The notes beneath the pieces are model-generated. The model saw only the letters and a program-made list of their open reading frames with translations, made no database searches and had not been told where the DNA came from. Positions 1-8,672 of a DNA stretch of 64,000 nt are shown here, one piece after another (within the stretch, counting starts at the first letter, position 1; the number at the start of each line of letters is the position of its first letter). This stretch comes from Nisaea sediminum (lineage in GTDB: Bacteria > Pseudomonadota > Alphaproteobacteria > Thalassobaculales > Thalassobaculaceae): assembly GCF_014904705.1 (NCBI RefSeq), contig NZ_JACZCQ010000001.1:620001-684000 (forward strand), written 5' to 3'. The translations under genes and the position numbers were made by a program.

Positions 1-380
1 TCGTTCTCCGGGCCGCCTGCCTCGGCGATATGGATTTTGCCCAGGCCGCGATGGCGGAGCTCGCGTCGGTTCCGCTGATCAACGCCCAGAAACTGTTCGA
101 TGATTCGGGCGCGCTCGGCCTGAAGGCGCTGTTCGACCGCACGGGCCTGCCGAAGCGGAGCTACCCGGTCCTGCGCAAGGCTCTAGATGTCATGCGCGAT
201 ACCGATTACGACGGCCTTGAGAACGACCGCGAGCGCTTCAGTCTCAAGGTACTCGAACGGCTTCTGACGGCCTTTGAGACGGATGATTTCGGTCTTTCGG
301 ACGACGATGTCGAGTATCTGATGAAACGTTTGTCCGCGCTGACGTCAAAGACTGCGGAAACGCGGGAACATCTTCACTGA
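1..380 (+). CDS. DUF2336 protein, C-terminal part (5' end outside window)
   Basis: The reading frame is open from the first bases of the window, so this is the end of a longer gene; the methionine at position 30 is internal. The visible part (about 125 residues) has the helical pattern of DUF2336, including 'GALGLKALFDRTGLP' and a C-terminal 'DDDVEYLMKRL'. DUF2336 proteins occur mainly in Alphaproteobacteria and have no firmly established function. It ends 18 bp before the stop of a convergent histidine kinase gene. Whether it works with the neighbouring phosphorelay cannot be judged from this fragment. Confidence 0.7.
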   Translation, partial: VLRAACLGDMDFAQAAMAELASVPLINAQKLFDDSGALGLKALFDRTGLPKRSYPVLRKALDVMRDTDYDGLENDRERFSLKVLERLLTAFETDDFGLSDDDVEYLMKRLSALTSKTAETREHLH

Positions 381-398
381 CGATCGGCGCCGTCTCCG

Positions 399-2252
399 CT
401 AGGCCGGTAGGCGGACCTCGAATGTCGACCCTTCTCCCGGTGCGCTCGTCACCGAGATCGTGCCGCCATGAGCCTGGACGATCGGTTTGCAGATGCTGAG
501 GCCGAGGCCCGTGCCGCCGCTGTGACGGTCATCGGAGCTGTCGACGCGGAAGAAGCGTGTGAAGATCTTGTCCTGCAGGTCCGGAGGAATGCCCTCTCCG
601 AAATCGCGCACCCTGAGTACGATCCAGCCGTCACTCCTGTCGGCGCTTACCTCGACCTGCTGTCCCTGACGCGAGAACTTGACCGCGTTCGAGAGCAGAT
701 TGGAGATCACCTGGGTGAGCCGGTCCGGATCGCCTGTGACGCGGGGATTTTCCGGAAGTCCGGTCGTCTCGATGGTGACGTCGTACCTCGATGCATAAGT
801 CTTGAGTGAGGAGACGCAGTCACCGATCAGTGTCGAGATATCGCATTCGCGCATGTCGTAGGACATGCGGCCAGCCTCGATTTTTTCGACGTCGAGGATG
901 TCCGAGACCAGCGCACCAAGGCGTTCGCTGTTTCTGTAGGCGATTTCGAGCAGTTCGCGTCCCTGCTCCGGCAGGTCTCCGGCGAGTCCGCCCTGAAGCA
1001 GTCCCAGCGCGCCGGTGATCGAGGTGAGGGGAGTCTTCAGCTCGTGGCTGACCGTCGAGATGAACTCCCGTTTGATCCGGTCGAGCTGCTTGCGTTCGGA
1101 TATGTCCCGGATGATGCCGACAAAGCGTGTCTCTCCTCCGACCTCCATCTGCCCGACAGCAAGTTCAACCGGGAACTCGGCGCCGTCGGACCTCCTGGCC
1201 GTAATTTCCCGAACCTTGCCGATGACATTCGGTGCTTGCTCGCCGAGATTGCCGGAGATGAACCCGTCGTGAGGGAAGGCATCCTGATCCGTCATGAGGA
1301 TACCGACATTCTCTCCGAGAGCGGCATCGCGGGTCATTGCGAACATCCGCTCGGCCGCGGGGTTGAACGTCAGGATCGTTCCGCCGGCATCGATGGTCAC
1401 GATTGCATCGACGACAGTGTCCAGAATTGCGCGAATGGATTCGGCACGCTCGGCAAGGTCTTCGGCGCTCTGTTTTATGCGTGTGATGTCGATCCGGAGA
1501 CCGATATGGCTTCCGTCGGCCGTCTTCCGCTCGGCAATCCTGAGCCAGCGCCCGTCAGCGAGTCTCTGCTCGATTTCGAGCTCGGAAAGGCGATGACGTT
1601 CGAGCCGCTCCGAAAGCCATTCGTCCTCGCGGCCGACGGCTTCCGCATATTCGCCGGCCGCAAGTCCGGCCTTCAGGATTTCGGTGAAAGTCGCCCCGGG
1701 GACCATGGCATGAGCCGAGAGCGGATAAATCTCCTTGTAGCGCCGGTTGCAGACGACAAGCCGATCGTCCGCGTCGTAGATCACGAACCCGTCTTCGAGA
1801 AACTCTATCGCGTCCAGGAGCTTTGTCTCGGCGAGACGCGCTCTCTCCGAGAGGGCCGTGCTTTCTGAAATGTCCTGAACAATGCCGATATCCGCGGTGT
1901 GACCCGGAGCTTTCGGCGAAGTCCGGAGCATGAGCGTCTTGTAGGGCGCGGTCGCATCGGAGCGGGCCTGGAATGTGAATTCCTGGGGGGCGGAACCGGC
2001 GCAGATTTCGTGAAGCTTTTGGAGGACATGCTCGCGGTGCTGGGGAGCGATCAGCGAGACGTCCGGCCAGCCTTCCGGATCGAGGCGCGGAAACCATATC
2101 GACGTGTCGTGGCCTCCGGGGAGGTGGAAGCGACGGTCATTGCGGTCCCACTCCCAATAGACGGAACGGGTCAGTTTCTGAAGAGCACACAGCTGAGCGC
2201 CATCAGCTTTCTTCTTGTCGGCATCATGCTGTTCCACGTTCAAATCCGCCAT
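399..2252 (-). CDS. PAS-domain sensor histidine kinase
   Basis: A 617-residue kinase with no membrane segment, so probably cytosolic. Three PAS-like regions lie at about residues 30-130, 145-260 and 272-388; the third carries the typical 'TILTFNPAAERMF'. A HisKA domain follows at about 394-460, with the phospho-accepting His403 in 'VSHELKTPLT'. The HATPase domain (about 505-617) has the N box 'NLLSNAVKFS' and the G boxes 'DFGEGIP' and 'GGTGLGLSI'. There is no receiver domain on the chain, so phosphate must go to a separate protein. Single-domain Hpt and receiver genes next door are obvious candidates. The signal is unknown; PAS2 and PAS3 could bind a small ligand or cofactor. Confidence 0.93.
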   Translation of the reverse strand: MADLNVEQHDADKKKADGAQLCALQKLTRSVYWEWDRNDRRFHLPGGHDTSIWFPRLDPEGWPDVSLIAPQHREHVLQKLHEICAGSAPQEFTFQARSDATAPYKTLMLRTSPKAPGHTADIGIVQDISESTALSERARLAETKLLDAIEFLEDGFVIYDADDRLVVCNRRYKEIYPLSAHAMVPGATFTEILKAGLAAGEYAEAVGREDEWLSERLERHRLSELEIEQRLADGRWLRIAERKTADGSHIGLRIDITRIKQSAEDLAERAESIRAILDTVVDAIVTIDAGGTILTFNPAAERMFAMTRDAALGENVGILMTDQDAFPHDGFISGNLGEQAPNVIGKVREITARRSDGAEFPVELAVGQMEVGGETRFVGIIRDISERKQLDRIKREFISTVSHELKTPLTSITGALGLLQGGLAGDLPEQGRELLEIAYRNSERLGALVSDILDVEKIEAGRMSYDMRECDISTLIGDCVSSLKTYASRYDVTIETTGLPENPRVTGDPDRLTQVISNLLSNAVKFSRQGQQVEVSADRSDGWIVLRVRDFGEGIPPDLQDKIFTRFFRVDSSDDRHSGGTGLGLSICKPIVQAHGGTISVTSAPGEGSTFEVRLPA

Positions 2253-2335
2253 GCCACCGGATAGTCCGTAGTCCTGCTTGAATCGATTGGACGCCCGAGA
2301 TATGGCAAAGTGCCTCTACGAGATGAATTGAACCG

Positions 2336-2355
2336 ATTGTGCCAGCGGGCACAAT
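2336..2355. promoter_or_regulatory. Perfect 8-bp inverted repeat in divergent intergenic region
   Basis: Arms ATTGTGCC (2336-2343) and GGCACAAT (2348-2355) are separated by AGCG. The site lies in the 307-bp gap (2253-2559) between the histidine kinase (minus) and the Hpt gene (plus), about 85 bp upstream of the kinase start. No T-run follows on either strand, so an operator is more likely than a terminator. Nothing else recognisable was seen in this gap. Confidence 0.45.
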
Positions 2356-2559
2356 GCTATCGGACGATTAACAAATCGTAATTTTATTCGAATTATCGTT
2401 GCGCTCTTGCGGTTTCTGCTCCGATCCGAGGCAATTTGCCGCTTCGCGCAGGATTGCCGGTGGAAAGCTCTTCGGCGCTATTCCCGAAACAGCTGGTTCC
2501 GGCAACAGCCGGATTTCGGCCGGGGCGGTTGCAAGGAACTAAGAACAAGGGATCTCAAA

Positions 2560-2937
2560 GTGTCAGACACCAGCATGAGGGAAGCGTTCATCAGGCTTCG
2601 TTCCGAATTTCTCGATATCTGCAAGGGACGCATCGAATTGTTGCAAAGTCAGATGGCCGTGCTCCAGAGTGATGCCGGAGAGACGGACCGGCTCGCGGCG
2701 CTGGATGCGATGAGGCGCGAGGCCCACACAATTGCGGGAAGTTCCGGTACCTACGGGTATGCGGAAGTCTCCAGAAGCGCACGTGCGCTCGAGGAGTTTT
2801 GCTGCAGCGTACCTTCCGGCGATCTGGAGCGCCTTGGCGACGTGCAGTTGAGCGGACTGACAGAAGCCTACCGAAGTCTCCTCTCGGACGCGGACCGGAT
2901 GTTCGCCGACCCCGAAATCGGCACCGTGCCGTTCTGA
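2560..2937 (+). CDS. Single-domain Hpt phosphotransfer protein
   Basis: A 125-residue protein whose middle matches the Hpt signature: 'REAHTIAGSSGTYGY', with the phosphorylatable His56 followed by the usual small residues and helix. I place the start at the GTG at 2560 because AAGG (2547-2550) lies about nine bases upstream. The frame is open further back to 2407, but that extension is low-complexity and lacks a ribosome site. Hpt proteins shuttle phosphoryl groups between receivers. The gene sits between a histidine kinase and a single-domain receiver, both on the opposite strand, and converges on the receiver with a 10-bp gap. The partners are inferred from position only. Confidence 0.82.
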   Translation: MSDTSMREAFIRLRSEFLDICKGRIELLQSQMAVLQSDAGETDRLAALDAMRREAHTIAGSSGTYGYAEVSRSARALEEFCCSVPSGDLERLGDVQLSGLTEAYRSLLSDADRMFADPEIGTVPF

Positions 2938-2947
2938 CCAAAGGGGC

Positions 2948-3340
2948 TCAGGTTTTCGCTTCGCTCTCTTTCCAGGCTGACCAGACCTTCAGGACTTCCT
3001 CGCTCAGTTTCATCGGATTGAACGGTTTTGCGATAACGCCGATCGCGCCAAGCTCCAGCAAACTGCGGATCTCGTCCTGCTGCGTCTTTGCCGTCATGAA
3101 TATTACAGGAACTCCCGAGACGTCCTCGCGTTTGCGAAGCTCGATCAAGGTAGAAGGGCCATCCATGCCCGGCATCATGACGTCCAGCATGATCAGGTCC
3201 GGCGCGGTTTCCGCCACGCAATCGAGCGCTTCCTGCCCCGATGCGCAAGACGTCAGTTCGAAGCCGCCGACGGACTGCAAGGCGAGCTTGGCAACGGCCC
3301 GGATGTCCTTCTCGTCATCGACATGAAGTATCTTCTTCAT
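2948..3340 (-). CDS. CheY-like single-domain response regulator
   Basis: 130 residues covering one complete receiver domain and no output domain. The acidic pair is Asp8-Asp9 ('LHVDDEKD'), the phospho-acceptor is Asp53 ('LIMLDVMMPGMDG'), the switch Thr is Thr83 and the conserved Lys is Lys105 ('AKPFNP'). The ATG at 3340 has GGAGAG plus GGA just upstream; an open extension to 3514 has no domain and overlaps the divergent promoter region. Such stand-alone receivers act as phosphorelay intermediates or bind target proteins. It diverges from the Hpt/pseudo-receiver gene at 3546, suggesting shared regulation through the 205-bp gap. Confidence 0.92.
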   Translation of the reverse strand: MKKILHVDDEKDIRAVAKLALQSVGGFELTSCASGQEALDCVAETAPDLIMLDVMMPGMDGPSTLIELRKREDVSGVPVIFMTAKTQQDEIRSLLELGAIGVIAKPFNPMKLSEEVLKVWSAWKESEAKT

Positions 3341-3545
3341 TCCTGAAGGCTCTCCGAAGCTACGGCATTTGCCTGTCGCACTGAGTGATGGACCCGCTTC
3401 GGACGGCGTGAGAATAATCTGGCCGGGACCGCGGTTCCTAACCGAATGGTAACGTTTGCAGGTTAACGAAATACCAAAAGCGCCGTTTTCGGGCGGGCCC
3501 GGCAATGGATGCAATTCCGCTGTACAGAGTGGTCAGGATCAGGTG

Positions 3546-4310
3546 ATGGAAGATTTCGAGAAACATCTAGCACAGTTGCACCAGGAGTTTCTGGATCAGG
3601 CGAACGATAGCATTGCTCAGCTTGACGGCATGCTCGATGCAGCGGTGGAACGCGGCGGGCTCGAAACTTCGGAACTTGTGAACATCGCGCGCATAGTTCA
3701 CTCGCTGAAAGGATCCGGCGGGACGTTCGACTATCCCAATCTGACCGTACTGGCGCATCGTTTCGAAGATTATCTCGGCGCCTCCGACGTCTCCGCGCCA
3801 CTGAAGCTGGAAGATGTCCGGATTTTTGTAGATCGCATCGGAGATGTGGTGGACGGGCGGATTTCCCGCGAAGGGCCGATTGATACCATTGTCCGCTCCC
3901 TACCGATGCGCTCCCGTTTCGATATTGCGGATGTCTCTATCACGGATGTCGAAGTCGGTCTGATCATGGAAGGCGGGGCGCAAGCCAGGCTCGTGACGAA
4001 GGAGTTGGAAGCCTGCGGTTATCGCGTCACGCATCTGCAGTCTTCGATCCAGGCGATCGGATATGTCTACCAGACCCGTCCGGACTGCGTGTTTGTGTCC
4101 GCCAACATGCCCGGCCTCGATGGCGTCGATTTTGTCCGCGCCCTGAAGGCCATGAAGGCGACGGAAGCGATCCCCTGTGCGCTTTTGACGGCGTTTGCGC
4201 GGGACAATCAGCTGCTTCGCGGGTTGCCCGACTCAGTGCCGATTGTTCGCAAGGGAGCCCAGTTCGGCGACGATCTGGCCGATGCGTTGCAAAATCTCGG
4301 ACTTCTCTAA
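3546..4310 (+). CDS. Hpt domain fused to a degenerate receiver domain
   Basis: 254 residues. The N-terminal Hpt domain carries His52 in 'IVHSLKGSGGTFDYP'. Residues about 135-254 have the receiver fold pattern ('RPDCVFVSANMPGLDG', 'CALLTAF', 'PIVRKGAQF'), but Ser185 stands where the phosphorylated Asp should be, and the acidic pair is reduced to 'IMEGG'. Thr215 and Lys236 remain. The receiver half is therefore expected not to accept phosphate and may act as a docking or dimerisation module for the Hpt. The start is the ATG at 3546, preceded by AGGATCAGGTG; the frame is open 30 codons further upstream without support. A histidine kinase on the same strand follows after 177 bp. Confidence 0.85.
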   Translation: MEDFEKHLAQLHQEFLDQANDSIAQLDGMLDAAVERGGLETSELVNIARIVHSLKGSGGTFDYPNLTVLAHRFEDYLGASDVSAPLKLEDVRIFVDRIGDVVDGRISREGPIDTIVRSLPMRSRFDIADVSITDVEVGLIMEGGAQARLVTKELEACGYRVTHLQSSIQAIGYVYQTRPDCVFVSANMPGLDGVDFVRALKAMKATEAIPCALLTAFARDNQLLRGLPDSVPIVRKGAQFGDDLADALQNLGLL

Positions 4311-4487
4311 GCAGACTGCACGGACCGGCTTGCACTATTGACTGGTGAGATTTTCGCAAAATAACCGGAAATCTTGGTTAAATATCTCACTTATATTTTG
4401 TGGAGTATTCGCCGGGATTGTTTTATTGAAATCGCTGCATTTTATATTCTGGGGCCGGCAAGAATAAGAGTTTGCCGACAAGTAGCG

Positions 4488-6059
4488 ATGAATGAACTGT
4501 GGAACACCGATCTCTCCGCGGATGTGGAAGACGTTATCAAGAGCGTGTTCCGGAAGGCTCCCGATCCGACGCGGGATGGCGTGGTTCTCTGGGGGCGAAG
4601 CGGACGCCTCGAGGCCTTTAACGCTGCTGTGCTCGAACTGCTCGGCATGCCTGACGGCACTTTGTCGCTTGGCATGGACGCGAGCGATATCCATGTCTTG
4701 CAGAAGACTCACAAAGACGTCCGGTTGCTGAATGGGTTCGCCTCCGATCTCCTGACGGGCGACCTCGCACTTTGCGAGCCGCGAGAAGATTTACGCGTAT
4801 TGTTGGAGTCGGGCCGCATGGTTCGTGTCGATAGCCGTCCCTGTCACGATGGCGGCCTCGCGACCGTCCTAACGGAACTGTCGAACGCGGACATCCAGAT
4901 TGCGGCGGTTGGGGCGGAGATTGTGTCTCTTCGCGACATTCTGGAGGATTGTCCCGTCGGGGTGCTGGTTCTCTGCAACGACACGAATGCTTGTCTGGTC
5001 GCAAACACACCCCTCAAGAGTTGGCTGGGTCCGGATTTTCTGGCGTCACTGTCGGCCGAGGCGCCGCGTCGGGGTGACGGGGAGCCTGACAACCTCATGG
5101 CCGTGCTGGCCGATCCGAACTTCAGTATGTCCATGACGGAGTATGAAGTTCAGCTCGATGCCGCCGACGGCGAGACGCACTGGATGCTGTTGAGCGGGCG
5201 TCCGATTACGTTCGAGGGAAATGCGGCCCGGATCGTCTGGTTTCGCGACATTTCGGTCCGCAAGCGCCAGGCTCACGATCTCCAGAGCAAGGTCGCGGAG
5301 AAGACCCGCCAGCTCGAAGAGGCCCTGCATCGGGCCGATCTCGCAAGTCTCGCAAAAACGCAGTTCCTGGCCAACATGAGCCACGAATTGCGCACGCCGC
5401 TCAACAGTATCATCGGGTTCTCGGATCTGCTTCAGAAGGAGATGTTCGGGCCGATCGGGAGCGAGCGATATGTCGAGTTCGTCCACCATATCCATTCCGC
5501 GGGAGCCCATCTGCTGGAGCTGATCAACGACATCCTCGACGTCTCGCGGATCGAACTCGGCGAAATGGGACTCAAGGAGGACATGTTCGATATCGGCAGG
5601 TCGGTTTCCGCGACGATCGCCATGATCCGCCCGAAGCTGGTCGAGAAGGGGCACAAGTTCACCGCGGAACTTCCGCGGGGCCCGATCGGGTTCCGGGGCG
5701 ATGAACGCCAGGTGCGCCAGGTTCTGATGAACCTTTTGACCAATGCTGTGAAATTCACCGATCCGAGAGGCGAGATCGAGCTCAAGCTCATGGTCGATGC
5801 GGAAACGGGTATCTCACTCTCGGTGAAGGATAACGGAATCGGAATTCGAGAGACCGATCTCGAACGCGTGCTCAATCCGTTCGAACAGGCGACCGACGAG
5901 ACTTACAGTCGCTCGATCGAAGGTGCCGGGCTCGGTCTCTATCTCACCCAGGCGATTGCCCAGGCGCACGGTGGGGCTCTGAAGATCGAAAGCCAGCTCA
6001 ATCGGGGAACGACCGTCACCGTCACCTTGCCTGCGGAACGGCTTCAGTCCCTCGAGTGA
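4488..6059 (+). CDS. PAS-like sensor histidine kinase
   Basis: 523 residues, apparently soluble. An N-terminal PAS_7-like segment (about 25-130, '[18 protein letters not shown]') and a second PAS-like region (about 145-257) precede a coiled-coil linker (258-290). HisKA follows, with His299 in '[20 protein letters not shown]', then a complete HATPase domain ('[11 protein letters not shown]', 'DNGIGI', '[10 protein letters not shown]'). The ATG at 4488 is preferred because upstream in-frame sequence is AT-rich and reads like intergenic DNA. It lacks an attached receiver, like the kinase at 399-2252. It probably feeds the neighbouring Hpt and receiver proteins, which is an inference from gene order. 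Confidence 0.92.
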   Translation: MNELWNTDLSADVEDVIKSVFRKAPDPTRDGVVLWGRSGRLEAFNAAVLELLGMPDGTLSLGMDASDIHVLQKTHKDVRLLNGFASDLLTGDLALCEPREDLRVLLESGRMVRVDSRPCHDGGLATVLTELSNADIQIAAVGAEIVSLRDILEDCPVGVLVLCNDTNACLVANTPLKSWLGPDFLASLSAEAPRRGDGEPDNLMAVLADPNFSMSMTEYEVQLDAADGETHWMLLSGRPITFEGNAARIVWFRDISVRKRQAHDLQSKVAEKTRQLEEALHRADLASLAKTQFLANMSHELRTPLNSIIGFSDLLQKEMFGPIGSERYVEFVHHIHSAGAHLLELINDILDVSRIELGEMGLKEDMFDIGRSVSATIAMIRPKLVEKGHKFTAELPRGPIGFRGDERQVRQVLMNLLTNAVKFTDPRGEIELKLMVDAETGISLSVKDNGIGIRETDLERVLNPFEQATDETYSRSIEGAGLGLYLTQAIAQAHGGALKIESQLNRGTTVTVTLPAERLQSLE

Positions 6060-6069
6060 TGGCCCGTCG

Positions 6070-7365
6070 CTATTCGAGATGGTCTTCGACGGGAACGCCT
6101 GCCGGGGTCCTGATGAAGAGCGCCAGCACGGCGCAGGCCGCCGGATAGAGCGCCAGTCCCTGGATCATCAGGGTCGGCGAGCCGAAGGTATCGAAGGCAT
6201 ACCCGATCGGCAGCGGGCCGATCGAGGCGCCGACCACCATGATCATCTGTCCTGTGCCCTGAATGCTGCCGAGATGGCGCCGGCCGAAAAAGCGCGGCCA
6301 GATATAGCCGAACAGGGTCATGCTGCAGGCATTGTTGAGACCGAAGAGAGCGGCATGGAAAATGGCCGTAGGCACGTCGCTGACCTGGGTCACCATGAGA
6401 AGCGCACTTGCCTGCACCAGCAGGGCCAGCGACAGGGCATAGCGGGTCTTGAGGCGATCGAGCAAGCGGCCGACGAGCGGCATCATCGCGACCATCGTGC
6501 AGGCGGTGATCGGGAATACCCAGGCGGCGACCTTCGGGTCGAGGCCCTGCGCGGTAAAGATCTTCACCTGGTAGAAATGCAGGGAGGTCACCAGCATGGC
6601 GATGGAGGCCATGCTGAACCAGATCAGGTGGAAAGTCGATGTCCTCAGTGCTTCAGAAAGCGTAAGACCAGGAATGTCGTCTTCCTTTGTCTCGGTTGAG
6701 CCCGCGACTGGTCTTGGTCGACTTTCGCCATCCGGTCTCAATCCCTTTTCTTCCGGACTGTCTATGACGAGCAGCCATATGGCAGGCAGCATCTGGACCC
6801 AGGTGAGCAAGCCGAGAAAGGTCCAGGCCTCCCGCCAACCGACAGTGTCGATGAGAAACTGAGCCAACGGTGGGTGCACGGCGATAGAGGCTCCGAAGCC
6901 GAGAGCCATTAGTCCCATTGCTGTGCCACGCTTCTTCGCGAACCAGCGGGAGGTCAGGTTGGCGGAGGTGAGCATCAAGGCGCCTTGGCCAAAAAAGCGA
7001 AGGAAACCGTATCCGAAAGCAAGCCAGATGACATTCGCGGCGGCGCCGAAAAAAAGGCAGGCAAGGCCAAGGCAGAAGACGATTGCACCCGCCATCCGGC
7101 GCGGGCCGAAACGATCCACCAGGCGCCCGGCAAACGGCAGGCAGAGTGCGGCGAAGAGGGTGGCGGTCCCGTAGGCGGACGCGATCTCGGTACTCGAAAT
7201 CCCGAGATCGGCGCTGATCGGGTCGACGAAGACACTGAAGGTATGGGATTGTCCGGGGCCGCTGGTAAAGAGCCCGAGACCGGCGATGGAGAGGATCACC
7301 CAGCCGTAATAGAACCGGCCGTTCAGGTATCCGAAAAGCTGATCGCGCACGGCCGCAACGGACAT
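6070..7365 (-). CDS. MFS transporter, OFA/monocarboxylate-like
   Basis: 431 residues with the twelve-helix pattern of the major facilitator superfamily. The N-terminal 'FYYGWVILSIAGLGLFTSGPGQSHTF' resembles the oxalate/formate antiporter and monocarboxylate branch. A cytoplasmic charged loop (about residues 195-215) splits the two six-helix halves. The start at 7365 has a strong GGGGAGG five bases upstream; longer open sequence to 7839 runs through the divergent hspQ gene and is not coding. A 16-bp inverted repeat lies 28 bp upstream of the start codon and may be its operator. The substrate, likely a small organic anion, cannot be told from the sequence. Confidence 0.88.
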   Translation of the reverse strand: MSVAAVRDQLFGYLNGRFYYGWVILSIAGLGLFTSGPGQSHTFSVFVDPISADLGISSTEIASAYGTATLFAALCLPFAGRLVDRFGPRRMAGAIVFCLGLACLFFGAAANVIWLAFGYGFLRFFGQGALMLTSANLTSRWFAKKRGTAMGLMALGFGASIAVHPPLAQFLIDTVGWREAWTFLGLLTWVQMLPAIWLLVIDSPEEKGLRPDGESRPRPVAGSTETKEDDIPGLTLSEALRTSTFHLIWFSMASIAMLVTSLHFYQVKIFTAQGLDPKVAAWVFPITACTMVAMMPLVGRLLDRLKTRYALSLALLVQASALLMVTQVSDVPTAIFHAALFGLNNACSMTLFGYIWPRFFGRRHLGSIQGTGQMIMVVGASIGPLPIGYAFDTFGSPTLMIQGLALYPAACAVLALFIRTPAGVPVEDHLE

Positions 7366-7392
7366 TCGTACCTCCCCGACTTTATTTGATTT

Positions 7393-7408
7393 CGAACGGA
7401 ACCGTTCG
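7393..7408. promoter_or_regulatory. Perfect 7-bp inverted repeat, candidate operator
   Basis: CGAACGG (7393-7399), two bases AA, then CCGTTCG (7402-7408). It lies 28 bp upstream of the MFS start and about 170 bp upstream of hspQ, in their divergent intergenic region. The shape suits a dimeric helix-turn-helix regulator. No regulator gene is adjacent. Confidence 0.5.
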
Positions 7409-7578
7409 CTTTCCATCACATTGTATGCAAAGTTGCGTCTGAACAAGAAAGTTGTCGCGTCGAGAACGGAACGAGACAGTGTCTTTCCGCGCAGGCCTAC
7501 GCCTCGCGACGGTTGACGCTGACGGGTAATCCGGACAAGTTCCACAAGACACGAGCAAAAACAACGGAGTGATAGGCC

Positions 7579-7908
7579 GTGGTTAAGGTAGTCGAAGCCA
7601 AATTCGGTATCGGCGCAGTTGTTCGGCACAGGATGTTCGATTTTCGGGGCGTCGTGTTCGACGTGGATCCCGAATTCGCGAATACGGAGGAATGGTACGA
7701 AGCCATTCCGGAAGACCGCCGGCCGCGCCGCGATCAGCCGTTCTATCACCTTTTCGCGGAAAACCCGGAGACCTACTACGTCGCCTATGTCTCTGAGCAG
7801 AACCTGCTCGACGACAGCGATAACGGTCCGGTGAATCACCCGTCCATTTCAGAACAGTTCACGGGTTTTGATGACGGGCGCTACATCGTCCGTCATCACG
7901 AAGCCTGA
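7579..7908 (+). CDS. hspQ: Heat shock protein HspQ (YccV-like)
   Basis: 109 residues starting at a GTG (7579) with GGAG upstream. The sequence shows the HspQ/YccV hallmarks: 'KFGIGAVVRHRMFDFRGVVFDVDPEF', the 'W' and 'RPRRDQPFYH' stretch, 'ENPETYYVAYVSEQNL', and a C-terminal 'ISEQFTGFDDGRYI'. In enterobacteria HspQ binds hemimethylated DNA, affects DnaA stability and enhances Lon proteolysis. It diverges from the MFS gene and converges on the methyltransferase gene, with 15 bp between the stops. No heat-shock promoter was recognised upstream. Confidence 0.93.
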   Translation: MVKVVEAKFGIGAVVRHRMFDFRGVVFDVDPEFANTEEWYEAIPEDRRPRRDQPFYHLFAENPETYYVAYVSEQNLLDDSDNGPVNHPSISEQFTGFDDGRYIVRHHEA

Positions 7909-7923
7909 GCCCTTCGTCGGGCG

Positions 7924-8550
7924 TTACGCAGCCGCCTGGGACTTTTCCTGTTGTGCGGATCCGCGCATCGTCTTCCGCAACTCCCAGACGCGGGCAGGCG
8001 GCAGGTTGCGCCAGGCGAAGCCGAGCGAGCGGGCTTCGATTCCGAGTTCGGCTCTGAGGGCGCGTGAAACCGGGCAGGATGGCCCGTAGCTGTACTGGAT
8101 CAGAGAGCCCTCGCTCCCGAGGACCTGGAACGCCTCTGCGAGGATGGCCTTGCGTTGTGCCCGAGGCAGGGAAAGCAGGGGGAGGCTCGAGACGATCCGG
8201 CGCACGCCGCTGATCTCGCGCCGTGCGAGATGGCGCCGGAGATGTTCCGCATCGCCGGCGATGATGGTGGTTCCGGGAAAATCGCGGCGCAGCCAGGCGG
8301 AGAGTGCCGGGTCCCGTTCCAGAACGACGAGACGCTGGGGCGAGATGCCGGCTCCGAGAAGCGCCCGTGTCACTGCGCCGGTGCCGCCGCCGAGTTCGAC
8401 AACCCATTCATCCTGAGCGGTATCCGCTACAGCGTGCGCGATGAGCCTCGTCAGATCTCGGCCGCTCGGCCGCACCGCTCCGGTCTTGAGCGGTGCGCGT
8501 AGCCATCTCGAGAGGAAGAAGATTTCCTCCCTGGCGGATCGAAGACCCAT
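7924..8550 (-). CDS. Class I SAM methyltransferase, PmtA-like (phospholipid N-methyltransferase family)
   Basis: 208 residues. The SAM-binding motif I is 'VVELGGGTGAVTRALL', followed by the acidic strand-2 end 'LVVLERDPAL' and a 'GDAEHL' motif. The N-terminal 'FLSRWLRAPLKTGAVRPSGRDL' and the 'IVSSLPLLSLP' motif are typical of COG3963 enzymes, which methylate phosphatidylethanolamine towards phosphatidylcholine in some Alphaproteobacteria. The ATG at 8550 has GGGAG nine bases upstream; the alternative TTG at 8583 has nothing comparable. It lies 122 bp downstream of the ABC permease genes on the same strand and may be separately transcribed. The lipid substrate is inferred from family. Confidence 0.8.
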   Translation of the reverse strand: MGLRSAREEIFFLSRWLRAPLKTGAVRPSGRDLTRLIAHAVADTAQDEWVVELGGGTGAVTRALLGAGISPQRLVVLERDPALSAWLRRDFPGTTIIAGDAEHLRRHLARREISGVRRIVSSLPLLSLPRAQRKAILAEAFQVLGSEGSLIQYSYGPSCPVSRALRAELGIEARSLGFAWRNLPPARVWELRKTMRGSAQQEKSQAAA

Positions 8551-8672
8551 CTTGCAGCGCTCCCGAAAGCCCGGCCCGGGCAATGTTCATACCCGGTCAT
8601 AGATAGGCAGTATCCCCGGGCGTCAAAAGCATAATTTCTGCGCGGGCGCGCGCCAACAGGCAATCCTGGGGG

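Noticed and set aside
2368-2382. TTAA-containing sequence near 2370 as a CtrA site
   Set aside because: The second half does not read TTAA at the required seven-base spacing, so the consensus is not met.
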